Shown here: one piece after another, positions 26,959-35,675 of the stretch
How positions within the stretch are numbered: the first letter of the stretch is position 1
How the letters are laid out: every line of letters starts with the position of its first letter
Source of the DNA: Curtobacterium luteum
GTDB lineage: Bacteria > Actinomycetota > Actinomycetes > Actinomycetales > Microbacteriaceae
Assembly (NCBI RefSeq): GCF_014646995.1
Contig: NZ_BMOI01000001.1
Span: 583,018-647,017 of the forward strand
Direction of reading: 5' to 3'
DNA length: 64,000 bases
Program-made: the position numbers and the translations under genes
Notes under the pieces: model-generated
Seen by the model: only the letters and a program-made list of their open reading frames with translations
What the model was told of the DNA's origin: nothing
Database searches by the model: none

Positions 26959-28722
26959 ATGCGGCGCATCGCCCGCTCGGCAGCCATGAGCGCTGTCACA
27001 CTCCTCACCGCAGGACTGATCAGCACCATCGGCACATCGGCAGCAGACGCAGCAGACGCCGCCGCGACGCCCGGCGCGGTCCTGCAGATCGCGTCCCCGT
27101 GGTACCAGACCAGGGGCGACGCCGAGTTCGCCGATGGGGACGACATCGAACTCGTCACCGCCGACACCACCCGCGGTGTCGACGCGCGCACGACCGGATC
27201 GAAGCGCGGGTCGTTCCGGCTGACCCCTCCGCAGGGGAAGCCGCTCACGACCGGCGCGTACTGGCTGGACCCCGACCGCCAACACAGCGACGCCCTCCCG
27301 GCCCTCGAGATCGACGGGACGGACATCTACGGGGACTTCACGGTCCTCGACCTCGAGTCCGACCCGACGAACGGTCGGATCACCCGGTTCGACGCGGTCG
27401 TCCCCGGGATCGGTGAGTTCCGGTTCGGTTCGGACCCGGCCGGTTCGGTCATCCTCGGCGCGCGGAACGTCGTGTTCGAGAAGCGGTTCATCGGGCTGCC
27501 GAAGAAGAGCCAGGTCGAGACGGTCCACAACACGGCAACAGCTCCGGTCTCGTTGGGGACGCCCGTCGTCACGGGTGTGGACGCGAAGTCGTTCTCCGTC
27601 AGCAACAGCACCTGCGGCGCCACACTCGCGGCCGACGCGACGTGCACCTTCAGCATCAACTTCCGTCCGAGGGTGGCCGGACCCGCCACGGCTTCGGTGA
27701 GCCTGCCCGTCGGGGCGGCGACGCAGACGGTGGCGCTGACCGGTTCGGCGTTCCTCGGGAAGACGATGATCACCTCCTCCGGGAAGGACATGGTCAACAA
27801 GGGCAAGACGACGAAGGCCACGTCCGGCTCGACCCAGATGTCCATCTCGTACGCTGCGCTCGACTGGTGGTTCCAGGCGGACGACCTGGACGGCGGTGGC
27901 AACATCGTCAGCGTCCGCCTCGGCGGTCCGTACGGCAAGGCGTTCCCGCTCGGGACGACGAAGACGTCACCCAGCGGGAAGTACTCGATCGTCACCACGG
28001 TCGACTCCTACGGATGTGACACCACCGGCACGATGACGGTGAAGCAGTTCGCCCTCGACCCGGTGACCGGGTTGCCGGCCACGGTCGACATGGCGTTCAC
28101 GCAGTACTGTGCGGACAAGATCGCGCAGCACGGCACGCTGCAGTGGCAGGCGCGTTCCGACGTCACAGCGCCCGCGGCCCCGACCGGGGTCCGCGTCGCG
28201 TCAGCGACACCGACGAAGGTCAAGTGGACGTCCTCGGTCTCGAAGGATGCGGCATCGGTCGTCGCTCGACTCGTGCAGGGAGACGGCGCCGGTGCGACCG
28301 CGCAGAGCGGTGTGCCGTTGGTGGTCTCCGGCGCCTCCGCAGCAGTGCCGAAGCTCCCGACCGGGCAGCGTTGGACCATCGTCGTGTTCGCTGTCGACGG
28401 GACGGGGAACGTCAGCAAGGCAGCCTCGACGTCCTTCGGCACCACACCGGTCACCGTGACGGCGCCGGGACGGCCCACCATCACCGGGTCGACGCCCGGT
28501 CCTGGGTCGGTCACAGTGTCGTTCGACGCGCCGGCGGGTGATGGTGGACTGCCGATCACGAGCTACATCCTCTCCGGATCCGGGCAGCGCACCGTGACGG
28601 GGACGTCGAGCCCGCTGACGCTCACCGGGTTGCCAGCCGGGAGCACACAGGTCACCGTCATGGCGGTGAACGCATCAGGGAAGAGCCTCCCGGCCTACGC
28701 CAGGCTGGTGACGGTCGGGTAG
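26959..28722 (+). CDS. Secreted Ig-like/fibronectin type III protein
   Basis: This 587-residue exported protein has a signal peptide at residues 1-34 (MRRIARS then a hydrophobic core, AADA region cleavage). A beta-rich domain (about 40-190) is followed by a choice-of-anchor-D/HYDIN-like Ig domain (about 190-270) with its paired Cys in STCGATLAADATC. A central domain contains a second Cys pair (about 350-390). One or two fibronectin type III-like domains fill the C-terminal 170 residues. No sortase motif is seen. The ATG at 26959 is chosen for the signal peptide. GTG 26932 is in frame. Function is probably adhesion or wall association, but the sequence alone does not show it. Confidence 0.75.
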   Translation: MRRIARSAAMSAVTLLTAGLISTIGTSAADAADAAATPGAVLQIASPWYQTRGDAEFADGDDIELVTADTTRGVDARTTGSKRGSFRLTPPQGKPLTTGAYWLDPDRQHSDALPALEIDGTDIYGDFTVLDLESDPTNGRITRFDAVVPGIGEFRFGSDPAGSVILGARNVVFEKRFIGLPKKSQVETVHNTATAPVSLGTPVVTGVDAKSFSVSNSTCGATLAADATCTFSINFRPRVAGPATASVSLPVGAATQTVALTGSAFLGKTMITSSGKDMVNKGKTTKATSGSTQMSISYAALDWWFQADDLDGGGNIVSVRLGGPYGKAFPLGTTKTSPSGKYSIVTTVDSYGCDTTGTMTVKQFALDPVTGLPATVDMAFTQYCADKIAQHGTLQWQARSDVTAPAAPTGVRVASATPTKVKWTSSVSKDAASVVARLVQGDGAGATAQSGVPLVVSGASAAVPKLPTGQRWTIVVFAVDGTGNVSKAASTSFGTTPVTVTAPGRPTITGSTPGPGSVTVSFDAPAGDGGLPITSYILSGSGQRTVTGTSSPLTLTGLPAGSTQVTVMAVNASGKSLPAYARLVTVG

Positions 28723-28749
28723 GGCTCCGGTCCGTCAGCCAGACCCGCA

Positions 28750-28991
28750 CACGAGCCGGAGCGTTCCGCGCGTGGGCGATCGCCGCCGATCCGAGACGTT
28801 CTCCTGCAGGCGCGTGAGGAACGATTCCGTTGCTGCGCCGTCCGCGCATGCTCCGACTCGCCCCCACCATCCGAACGGCAAGGCATCGTGGAGCTCGCGG
28901 ACGAACCGCTCCGACCGGAACCGGCTGCCCGGTCCGCGTGCACGATCGTGTCGACCGGATTCCGGCGGTGCACCGCCGTCCGCAGCTGCAC
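28750..28991 (-). pseudogene. IS3-family transposase remnant, frameshifted
   Basis: On the minus strand one frame (28991 to about 28929) reads AVHRRNPVDTIVHADR, and the adjacent frame (from about 28926) reads RFRSERFVREL then WGRVGACADGAATESFL and LQENVSDRRR. Together they match the last third of an IS3 orfB integrase domain, including the second Asp (HADR) and the Glu (TESF) of the DDE triad. The two parts are in different frames and no start, orfA or terminal repeats are visible, so this is a dead fragment. The rest of the 28723-29200 gap shows no gene. Confidence 0.72.
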
Positions 28992-29143
28992 CGCGCCCGG
29001 CGAGACCGGCGTCCGAGCACCGATTGAGAACGGCTGCGATCCGGGTCACCGCATCGGTTTCGAGGAAGTCCTCGCGTCCGGGTCAGTCCACGGTGATGTG
29101 CGTAGAACTTGAAGTGTGAAATGCAGCAGGCCAGTATTGCTGT

Positions 29144-29185
29144 GTCGGCGATGACGCCGACTGACACACTGGCAGGTCCTGCCAG
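29144..29185 (+). promoter_or_regulatory. Two small perfect hairpins in the leader of the secreted-protein gene
   Basis: GTCGGCG-ATGA-CGCCGAC (29144-29161) and CTGGCAG-GTC-CTGCCAG (29169-29185) stand just upstream of the ribosome site of the gene at 29201. A comparatively A+T-rich stretch lies upstream of them (29105-29140) and may hold the promoter. They could be operators or leader structures. Confidence 0.4.
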
Positions 29186-29200
29186 GGAGAGAAGGTCCTG

Positions 29201-29833
29201 ATGCGACGTTCACCTGTCCACGTCTGGGGTGGTGCCCTCGCGATCGCCACCGCTGTCCTCACGGCCTCGTTCTTCCCGACGCCCGCGAGAGCGGCGCAGA
29301 GCGGGATCACGCTCAGCGAAGAGCGCAGCGTCCGCGCCACCATGCACGCCGCAGGTCTGTCTTCCGCGGTGATCGAACGCCTCATCGCGAAGCTGCGGGC
29401 TGGCGAGCAGCTCGACTCTGAGCTCGAGACGGTGGCACCAGAGTCCTCCGTCACGACTCTGCAAGACGCCGGCGTCGTGACGACTGCGACGTACCCAGAC
29501 GGATCGATCCGCACCACCGTCGAACTCGAACGGACCCTCACCGGCGCGTCAGCGCGGATCTACGTCGCGCACCCGACGCTCGAGTGCAACCTGATCCACT
29601 GCACGCTGATCTACTCCCGCGCAGACACGAAGTACATGGCGACGGCATCCTTCAGCACCGTGTCAGCGATCGTGGCAGCGGCGTGCGGGCCGGCGGCTCG
29701 GGCGTGTGGCATCGCCGTCGGCGTCGTCATCGACACCACGCACAACGCGTACAGCTCAGGTCGCTGCGTCGGTCTCCGGAAAGTCCTCGCGACCGGGCCG
29801 GTCTACCCGGTGATCGTCTCCTGCCGGAAATGA
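29201..29833 (+). CDS. Small secreted Cys-containing protein, function unknown
   Basis: This 210-residue protein begins with a clear signal peptide (residues 1-32, cleavage after ARA). The mature part starts with an amphipathic helical region (about 37-70) followed by a beta-like segment ending in YPDGSIRTTVELE. The C-terminal half has six cysteines, an Ala/Gly/Val-rich hydrophobic stretch (about 150-180) and the ending VSCRK. The ATG has a GGGAGAGAAGG site upstream. It is 25 bp before a small four-helix membrane protein gene on the same strand. The pair resembles secreted effector plus immunity arrangements, but I recognise neither family. Confidence 0.75.
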   Translation: MRRSPVHVWGGALAIATAVLTASFFPTPARAAQSGITLSEERSVRATMHAAGLSSAVIERLIAKLRAGEQLDSELETVAPESSVTTLQDAGVVTTATYPDGSIRTTVELERTLTGASARIYVAHPTLECNLIHCTLIYSRADTKYMATASFSTVSAIVAAACGPAARACGIAVGVVIDTTHNAYSSGRCVGLRKVLATGPVYPVIVSCRK

Positions 29834-29858
29834 GGAGCCGTCCCAGGAAGGACACGAG

Positions 29859-30278
29859 ATGAACACGCAGCAGATCGTGCCAGCCACCCGATCAGGGTTG
29901 GTGCTCAGCATCGTCGGGTTCGCCATCGCCGCGACCCTCATGGCCTCGAGCACCGCCCGCACGGCGTTGGCCACGCCGTACGGTCTCGCCTGGATCCTGC
30001 TGGTGGTCCTCATGGTCTACCCGCCACGCATGATCCGTCCGGGGCCAGGTTGGGCTCGCCAACGCTGCCGCACCGTCCCGGCCACCGTCCTCTACGTCGC
30101 CGCGGTCGTCGTGGCCCTGGGCGGAGCAACATGGGCGGTCACCGCTGGGGCCGTCGTCGCCGCGTGTACAGGCGCACTCACGCTCGGCATCGCGACCGTG
30201 GCGGCGACGCTACCGACGGTCACACGGCCGGAGCAGGCGCCGCACGAGTCTGGCCGGCGCGGACCGCGCGGCAGGTGA
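29859..30278 (+). CDS. Small four-helix membrane protein, function unknown
   Basis: This 139-residue protein has four predicted membrane helices (about residues 13-30, 41-57, 74-93 and 95-120) and a short charged C-terminal tail. The ATG at 29859 follows an AGGAAGGA site and lies 25 bp after the secreted-protein stop, so both are likely one transcript. It could be an immunity or export partner for that protein. No domain is recognised. The 108 bp to the next gene end hold no clear terminator. Confidence 0.72.
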   Translation: MNTQQIVPATRSGLVLSIVGFAIAATLMASSTARTALATPYGLAWILLVVLMVYPPRMIRPGPGWARQRCRTVPATVLYVAAVVVALGGATWAVTAGAVVAACTGALTLGIATVAATLPTVTRPEQAPHESGRRGPRGR

Positions 30279-30386
30279 GGGACGCTCTCGTGGCACGTCG
30301 CTGTCCTCGTGCACGGCGCGGAGCATCTCCGTGCGACCACGGGCAGCGGTCGGCGGCCGGCCGTACCGACGCTGTGCGGGTGCCGC

Positions 30387-31889
30387 TCACACCGGGAGCG
30401 CGTCAAGTACCCCTGCCGACGCCGCCGACACCGCCGACACCGACGCCGACACCCCCGGCAGGGTCGGCACCCGCTGCCCGCTCATCGTCTCGAGCACCCG
30501 CACGACCTGCCTGCTGTACCCGTACTCGTTGTCGTACCAGACGTAGACCACCACCTGCCGCCCACCGTCCGCGATCGTCGCCAGCCCGTCGACCACGCCG
30601 GCCTTCCGCGAGCCGAGGAAGTCGCTCGACACGACCTCGGGCGACTCCACGTAGTCGACCTGTCGGCGGAGGGCCGAGCGCAGCGACACCTCGCGGAGGT
30701 GGGCGTTGAGCGCCTCCCGGGTCACGCCGGTCCCGAGCGTCAGCGTGAGCACCGCGATCGACACGTCCGGCGTCGGCACCCGGATCGCACTGCCGGTGAG
30801 CTTGCCGGCGAGCGGCGGGTACGCCTTCGCGACGGCACGCGCGGCCCCGGTCTTCGTCGGCACCATGTTGAGCGCCGCCGAGCGACCCCGGCGCGGTCCC
30901 GGGTGGTGGTTGTCGGTGAGGTTCTGGTCGTTCGTGAACGAGTGGACCGTCTCGACGTGCCCGTGCTCGATGCCGTACCGCTCGTCCAGCGCGGCGAGCA
31001 CCGGCGTGACGGCGTTCGTCGTGCACGAGGCCGCGGCGAGGATCGGCTCGTCCCCGATCGCGGCGTCGTTCACCCCGTGCACGATGTTCGGGACGTCGCC
31101 CGACGCCGGCGCGGTGAGCAGGACGCGGGAGACGCCGGGGGCGGCGAGGTGCGCGGACAGCGTCGACCGGTCAGTGGAGGCTCCCGTGCTGTCGACGACG
31201 ATCGCGTCGTCGATCCCGTACGCCGTGTAGTCGATCTCGGACGGCGATGCCGCGCCGATGAAGCGGATGACGGTCCCGTTCGCGGTGATCGTCTGCTCGT
31301 CCTGGTCGACGGTGATCGTCCCGTCGAAGGGCCCGTGCACGGAGTCGCGCCGCAGCAGGCTCGCCCGCTTGACCAGGTCCTCCGGCCCCGTGGAGCGCAG
31401 GACGACCGCTCGGAGGCGGAGTCCGTACGCGTCTCCCGACCGGGCCAGGAGGATCCGCGCGACCAGCCGGCCGATGCGTCCGAAGCCGTACACGACCACG
31501 TCCCGCGGCGCAGCCGCGTACGGACCGCTGCCGACCGCGTCCGCGAGGACGAGCCGCAGGTGGTCGTCGAGGCCGAGGGCGTCCTGCCGACGGAAACCCG
31601 CGTTGCAGTCGGCGACGTCGACCACAGAGGGACCGAGGTCGAGCCTGGTCAACGCGTGCAGGACCGGCAGCACCTCGTGGGGCGACAGCTCGGCACCGTC
31701 CACGTGTCGCGCGAAGCGGTGCAGCTTGAGGATCTCGTTCACCGAGCGACCGACGAGTCGCCGACCGTGGATCGTCGTCACCACGTTGTGGCGTCGGTGG
31801 AGCCCGTCGATGATCGGGACCATCGCGGCCGCGACCGACCCGCGGTCGACCCACTCGTCGAAGACCCGGTCGGTACCCGCGCGGCTCAC
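30387..31889 (-). CDS. gap: Long-form glyceraldehyde-3-phosphate dehydrogenase
   Basis: This 500-residue phosphorylating GAPDH has an N-terminal extension of about 125 residues, typical of a long actinobacterial and gammaproteobacterial subgroup (about 480 residues). The NAD-binding loop GFGRIGR is at 135-141, the catalytic Cys289 lies in ASCTTN, and the C-terminal WYDNEYGYS is intact. The last 25 residues are a Ser/Ala/Val-rich tail. Its GTG start overlaps the PEPCK stop by four bases. The coupling to PEPCK and opposite a RamB-like regulator points to a gluconeogenic role. Confidence 0.93.
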   Translation of the reverse strand: MSRAGTDRVFDEWVDRGSVAAAMVPIIDGLHRRHNVVTTIHGRRLVGRSVNEILKLHRFARHVDGAELSPHEVLPVLHALTRLDLGPSVVDVADCNAGFRRQDALGLDDHLRLVLADAVGSGPYAAAPRDVVVYGFGRIGRLVARILLARSGDAYGLRLRAVVLRSTGPEDLVKRASLLRRDSVHGPFDGTITVDQDEQTITANGTVIRFIGAASPSEIDYTAYGIDDAIVVDSTGASTDRSTLSAHLAAPGVSRVLLTAPASGDVPNIVHGVNDAAIGDEPILAAASCTTNAVTPVLAALDERYGIEHGHVETVHSFTNDQNLTDNHHPGPRRGRSAALNMVPTKTGAARAVAKAYPPLAGKLTGSAIRVPTPDVSIAVLTLTLGTGVTREALNAHLREVSLRSALRRQVDYVESPEVVSSDFLGSRKAGVVDGLATIADGGRQVVVYVWYDNEYGYSRQVVRVLETMSGQRVPTLPGVSASVSAVSAASAGVLDALPV

Positions 31890-33979
31890 GCTGCGACCCC
31901 GACCGATGCGCTCGTGCCACGCTCGGGCGCCGCCGCGCCGCGCTCGGTCGCCGCCGTGCCGCGCTCGGTCGCCGTCGTGCCGCGCTCGGTCGCCGCCGTG
32001 CCGCGCTCGGTCGCCGTCGCGCCGCGCTCGGTCGCCGCCGCCTCGAGGCGCGCCCGGAGGGCCTCGAGCTGCGCCCACACGGCGGCGGGGACCGTCGCGC
32101 CGAGGGACGTGAAGAACTCCTCGGTGCGGTCCGCCTCGTCGAGCCAGCTGGCCGGATCGACGTCGTGCAGTGCCTGGAGGCTCGTCCCCGACAGCCCGAG
32201 GCCGCTCACGTCGAGCGCACCCTCCGCCGGGACGGCGCCGAGCGGCGTCCCGCGGGTCGTGGCCGCTCCCGGTCGCGTGACGCGGTCGGCGATCCACGCG
32301 AGGACTCGGGCGTTCTCACCGAAGCCCGGCCAGAGGAACGTGCCGTCCTCACCCTTGCGGAACCAGTTGACCTGGAAGACCTTCGGAGCGGCGGCGCCGA
32401 GCGCCTCGCCGACGTCGAGCCAGTGCTGCCAGTGCGACCCCATGTCGTAGCCGACGAACGGCAGCATGCCGAAGGGGTCGCGGCGGAGTTCGCCGACCGT
32501 GCCCTCCTGCGCGGCGGTGCGCTCGCTCGACACGGTCGCACCCGCGAACACGCCGTGCGCCCAGCTGTCCGTCTCGACGACGAGCGGCACGTTCGTCGCC
32601 CGGCGACCGCCGAAGAGGATCGCGTCGACGGGGACGCCGTCCTGCTCGTACCAGTCGTCGGCGAGGGTCCGGCACTGCTCGATCGGGCTCGTGAAGCGGG
32701 CGTTCGGGTGCGCCGCGGATGTGCCCGACGCCGGGGTCCAGTGCTCGCCCCGCCAGTCGATCAGGTGCGCCGGCGGTTCGTCGGTCAGGCCCTCCCACCA
32801 GACGTCGCCGTCCTCGGTCAGGGCGACGTTCGTGAAGATCGTCCGCTTCCGCATGGTGTCCATGGCGACGGGGTTCGTGGCGACGGACGTCCCGGGAGCG
32901 ACGCCGAAGATGCCCGCCTCGGGGTTGATCGCGTACAGCCGCCCGTCCGCGCCCGGTCGGAGCCAGGCGATGTCGTCGCCGATCGTCTCGACGCGCCAGC
33001 CCGGCAGCGTGGGCTGCAGCATCGCGAGGTTCGTCTTGCCGCAGGCGCTCGGGAACGCTGCCGCGACGTGCAGGGCGCGACCGTCCGGGTCGGTGAGCTT
33101 GAGGAGGAGCATGTGCTCGGCGAGCCATCCCTCATCGCGGGCGATGGTGGAACCGATCCGGAGCGCGAAGCACTTCTTGGACAGCAGCGCGTTGCCGCCG
33201 TAGCCGGAGCCGAACGACCAGATCGCCCGTTCCTTGGGGAAGTGCGAGATGTACTTCGTCGGGTTGCTCGGCCACGCGACGTCGGGCCGGCGGGTGCCGT
33301 CGGGGTTCCGGAGCGGGTACCCGACGCTGTGCACGCCCGCGACCCAGGCCGTGTCCGGCCCGATGTGTTCGAGGGCGTCGTCGCCCACCCGGGCCATCAG
33401 GGCGAGGGAGACCGCGGCGTAGGCGGAGTCGGTGACCTGGACGCCGAGCTGCGAGATCGCGCCGCCGACCGGACCCATCGAGTAGGGCACGACGTACATC
33501 GTCCGACCGCGCATCGACTCCGCGAACAGGCCGCTGAGTTCGGCGTGCATCGAGCGCGGCTCGCGCCAGTTGTTCGTCGGACCGGCGTCGGCCGGGTCAC
33601 TCGTGCAGATGAACGTCCGGTCTTCCATCCGGGCGACGTCGTCCGGGGTGCTCCGTGCGAGGAAGCTGTCCGGACGCAGACCCGGGTCGAGACGGATGAG
33701 CGAGCCTTCTTCCACCATGCGGTCCGTCAGGCGGGTCCACTCGGCATCGGAGCCGTCGCACCAGACGACCTCGTCCGGCCGGGTCAGCAGCGCCGTGCGC
33801 ACGACCCAGTCCGCGAGCTCCCGGTTGGCCACCCCGTGCCGGTGCGCTCCGTCGGGGACCTCGACGCTCGAGCAGGCGGCGACCGGCGGGTGCGCGTGCC
33901 GGTGGACGTCGGCGGCGGGGATCGGGCCCGTCTCGGCATCACCGAAGCGGCGGTCGCGGTTCGTGTCGGTCATCGTCAT
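31886..33979 (-). CDS. pckG: GTP-dependent phosphoenolpyruvate carboxykinase
   Basis: This 697-residue enzyme converts oxaloacetate and GTP to phosphoenolpyruvate, the first step of gluconeogenesis. The active-site stretch SACGKTN (311-317, Cys313) and the substrate region SGYGGNALLSKKC (258-270) are intact. Typical length is about 610. The extra length is a C-terminal tail (about 646-697) of TERG-type seven-residue repeats. The ATG at 33979 has an AGGAG site six bases upstream. It is followed by gap with a GTGA overlap. Confidence 0.95.
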   Translation of the reverse strand: MTMTDTNRDRRFGDAETGPIPAADVHRHAHPPVAACSSVEVPDGAHRHGVANRELADWVVRTALLTRPDEVVWCDGSDAEWTRLTDRMVEEGSLIRLDPGLRPDSFLARSTPDDVARMEDRTFICTSDPADAGPTNNWREPRSMHAELSGLFAESMRGRTMYVVPYSMGPVGGAISQLGVQVTDSAYAAVSLALMARVGDDALEHIGPDTAWVAGVHSVGYPLRNPDGTRRPDVAWPSNPTKYISHFPKERAIWSFGSGYGGNALLSKKCFALRIGSTIARDEGWLAEHMLLLKLTDPDGRALHVAAAFPSACGKTNLAMLQPTLPGWRVETIGDDIAWLRPGADGRLYAINPEAGIFGVAPGTSVATNPVAMDTMRKRTIFTNVALTEDGDVWWEGLTDEPPAHLIDWRGEHWTPASGTSAAHPNARFTSPIEQCRTLADDWYEQDGVPVDAILFGGRRATNVPLVVETDSWAHGVFAGATVSSERTAAQEGTVGELRRDPFGMLPFVGYDMGSHWQHWLDVGEALGAAAPKVFQVNWFRKGEDGTFLWPGFGENARVLAWIADRVTRPGAATTRGTPLGAVPAEGALDVSGLGLSGTSLQALHDVDPASWLDEADRTEEFFTSLGATVPAAVWAQLEALRARLEAAATERGATATERGTAATERGTTATERGTAATERGAAAPERGTSASVGVAA
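31920..32045. repeat. Six 21-bp tandem repeats in the 3' end of pckG
   Basis: Six units of 21 bp, each beginning CGCTCGG and containing TCGCCG, fill 31920-32045. On the coding strand they give seven-residue Ala/Thr-Glu-Arg-Gly repeats. Units 2-5 differ only at one or two positions, which indicates recent expansion. The length is divisible by three, so copy changes would keep the frame. Confidence 0.93.
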
Positions 33980-34062
33980 GCTGGTCTCCTCGTCGAGCCC
34001 TACGGTGGTCGTGCTCCTCAGCATGCGGGCGCGGACGGGCGCTATGCTCGCGACCAGACGGA

Positions 34063-34080
34063 GAAGAACGGCAGTTCTTC
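34063..34080. promoter_or_regulatory. Perfect dyad in the leader of the RamB-like gene
   Basis: GAAGAAC-GGCA-GTTCTTC is a perfect 7-4-7 inverted repeat in the gap between pckG (minus) and the regulator (plus). A TATGCT -10 box at 34043-34048 would start transcription near 34055, placing the dyad just inside the transcript. It is a natural autoregulatory operator for the adjacent protein and may also affect pckG. This is inference from position. Confidence 0.6.
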
Positions 34081-34102
34081 ACACTCGAGGAAGAGTGACG
34101 AC

Positions 34103-35539
34103 ATGTCCCACGACGACGGCCCCCAGCGACTGCTCGGGCAGTGGATCCGGCACGTCCGCACGACGCGCGGGATGACCCTCGACGTCCTCGGTCGCGCCAC
34201 CGACCTCGCACCGAGCCGCCTGTCGATGATCGAGAACGGGCTCCGGGAACCGAAGGTCTCCGTCCTGGCACGCATCGCCGCGGCGCTCGACGTCCCGGTG
34301 TCGACCCTCACCTCGTCGTCCCCGCCGACCGAGCGGGCGCGGTTGGAGCTCGAACTCGCCGCGTACCAGGACGCACCGCTCGCGGCCCGGCTCGACCTGC
34401 CGCGCATCGACGTCCGGAAGAGCCTGCCCGACGACGTCCTCGCGAGCGTCGTCGCGCTGCACGAGGCGTTGGAGCGGCGCGTCCAGGAGTCCGCGGTCAC
34501 GCAGGCCGCCGGCCGCGAGGCGATGATCGCGCTCCGGCTCCAGGGTCAGTCGTCCGACAACTACTACGAGGACATCGAGGACCAGGCAGCCGACCTGCTC
34601 GCCACGGTCGAGCGACCGCCGGGGCCGCTCATGCACCACACGGTCGCAGCACTCGCCTCGAAGCTCGGTTTCCGGCTCGTGCACGCCGACGACCTCCCCG
34701 CCTCCTCCCGGACGATCACCGACCGGGAGCACGGCGTGGTCTACCTCCCGCCGGCCGCGACGCCCGGTGGCCGTGGACTCCGCAGCCTGGCGCTGCAGGC
34801 GCTCGCGCACGTCGTGCTCGGGCACCGACCGCCCGCGGACTACGCCGAGTTCCTGCGGCAGCGCATCGAGATCACGGCGTTCGCGGCCGCGTGCCTCGTC
34901 CCGCGCGACGCCGCCGTGCCGTTCCTGCAGCAGGCGAAGTCCCGGCGCGACATCGCCCTCGAGGACTTCCGGGACGCGTTCGGTGTCACGCACGAGACGG
35001 CAGCGCACCGGTTCACCACCCTCGCGACCCGCTTCCTCGACCTCCCCGTCCACTTCGTCCGGGTCCGTCGCTCGGGCGCGATCGTCAAGGGCTACGAGAA
35101 CGACGGCATCACGTTCCCCACCGACACCGACGGCGGGATCGTCGGCCAGGTCGTGTGCGCGAAGTGGGCCTCCCGGACGGCCTTCGAGGACCGGAACCGC
35201 TCCCGCGAGCACTACCAGTACACGGACACCCCGAACGGTACGTACTGGTGCAGCGTGCAGACCGGGACCGACGACGACGAGTTCTCGATCACGCTCGGCA
35301 CGCCGTTCGCGCACGCGCAGTGGTTCCGGGGACGGGACACCACCGTCCGGCGGCAGTCGAACTGTCCCGATCCGTCGTGCTGTCGGCGTCCTCCGGCACC
35401 GCTCGAGGCGAAGTGGAAGGAGGCCGCATGGCCGAGCGCGAAGCTCGGCGAGCACGTCCTCGCTCCCCTGCCGACGGGGCGGTTCCCCGGGGTCGACGAC
35501 GGCGAGGTGTACCGCTTCCTGGAGGCGCACGCGGAGTAG
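34103..35539 (+). CDS. RamB-like XRE-family regulator
   Basis: This 478-residue regulator has an N-terminal helix-turn-helix (about residues 9-65, SRLSMIENGLREP), an ImmA/IrrE-like middle part (about 170-300) and a C-terminal short-chain-fatty-acid regulator domain with a Cys cluster SNCPDPSCC (about 424-432). This architecture is that of RamB, the acetate and gluconeogenesis regulator of corynebacteria and mycobacteria. The ATG at 34103 has a GAGGAAG site. It is divergent from pckG-gap, so those are its probable targets. Confidence 0.9.
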   Translation: MSHDDGPQRLLGQWIRHVRTTRGMTLDVLGRATDLAPSRLSMIENGLREPKVSVLARIAAALDVPVSTLTSSSPPTERARLELELAAYQDAPLAARLDLPRIDVRKSLPDDVLASVVALHEALERRVQESAVTQAAGREAMIALRLQGQSSDNYYEDIEDQAADLLATVERPPGPLMHHTVAALASKLGFRLVHADDLPASSRTITDREHGVVYLPPAATPGGRGLRSLALQALAHVVLGHRPPADYAEFLRQRIEITAFAAACLVPRDAAVPFLQQAKSRRDIALEDFRDAFGVTHETAAHRFTTLATRFLDLPVHFVRVRRSGAIVKGYENDGITFPTDTDGGIVGQVVCAKWASRTAFEDRNRSREHYQYTDTPNGTYWCSVQTGTDDDEFSITLGTPFAHAQWFRGRDTTVRRQSNCPDPSCCRRPPAPLEAKWKEAAWPSAKLGEHVLAPLPTGRFPGVDDGEVYRFLEAHAE

Positions 35540-35577
35540 GGCCGCGCGCGACGGTCCCGCACCTGCACACGACCGAA

Positions 35578-35615
35578 GTCGCCTCGCACCGCGCGTCCGC
35601 GTGGTGCGAGGTGAC
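35578..35615. terminator. Hairpin between the RamB-like gene and flgE
   Basis: A 13-bp stem, 35578-35590 with 35603-35615 (one mismatch, CCTCGCACC/GGTGCGAGG core), lies in the 136-bp convergent gap. It probably ends the regulator transcript and may also stop the long flagellar operon. It is not of the GGAGGC type. Confidence 0.7.
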
Positions 35616-35675
35616 TCCGGTGATGCGAACGCGAAGCGCGCCGCGCGCCGCGCCGCGCCCGCGAGCCGCGCCGCG

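Noticed and set aside
28658..29167. A 169-codon minus-strand ORF as an intact gene
   Set aside because: Only the two other frames in this stretch carry IS3 integrase text. This frame has no recognisable content.
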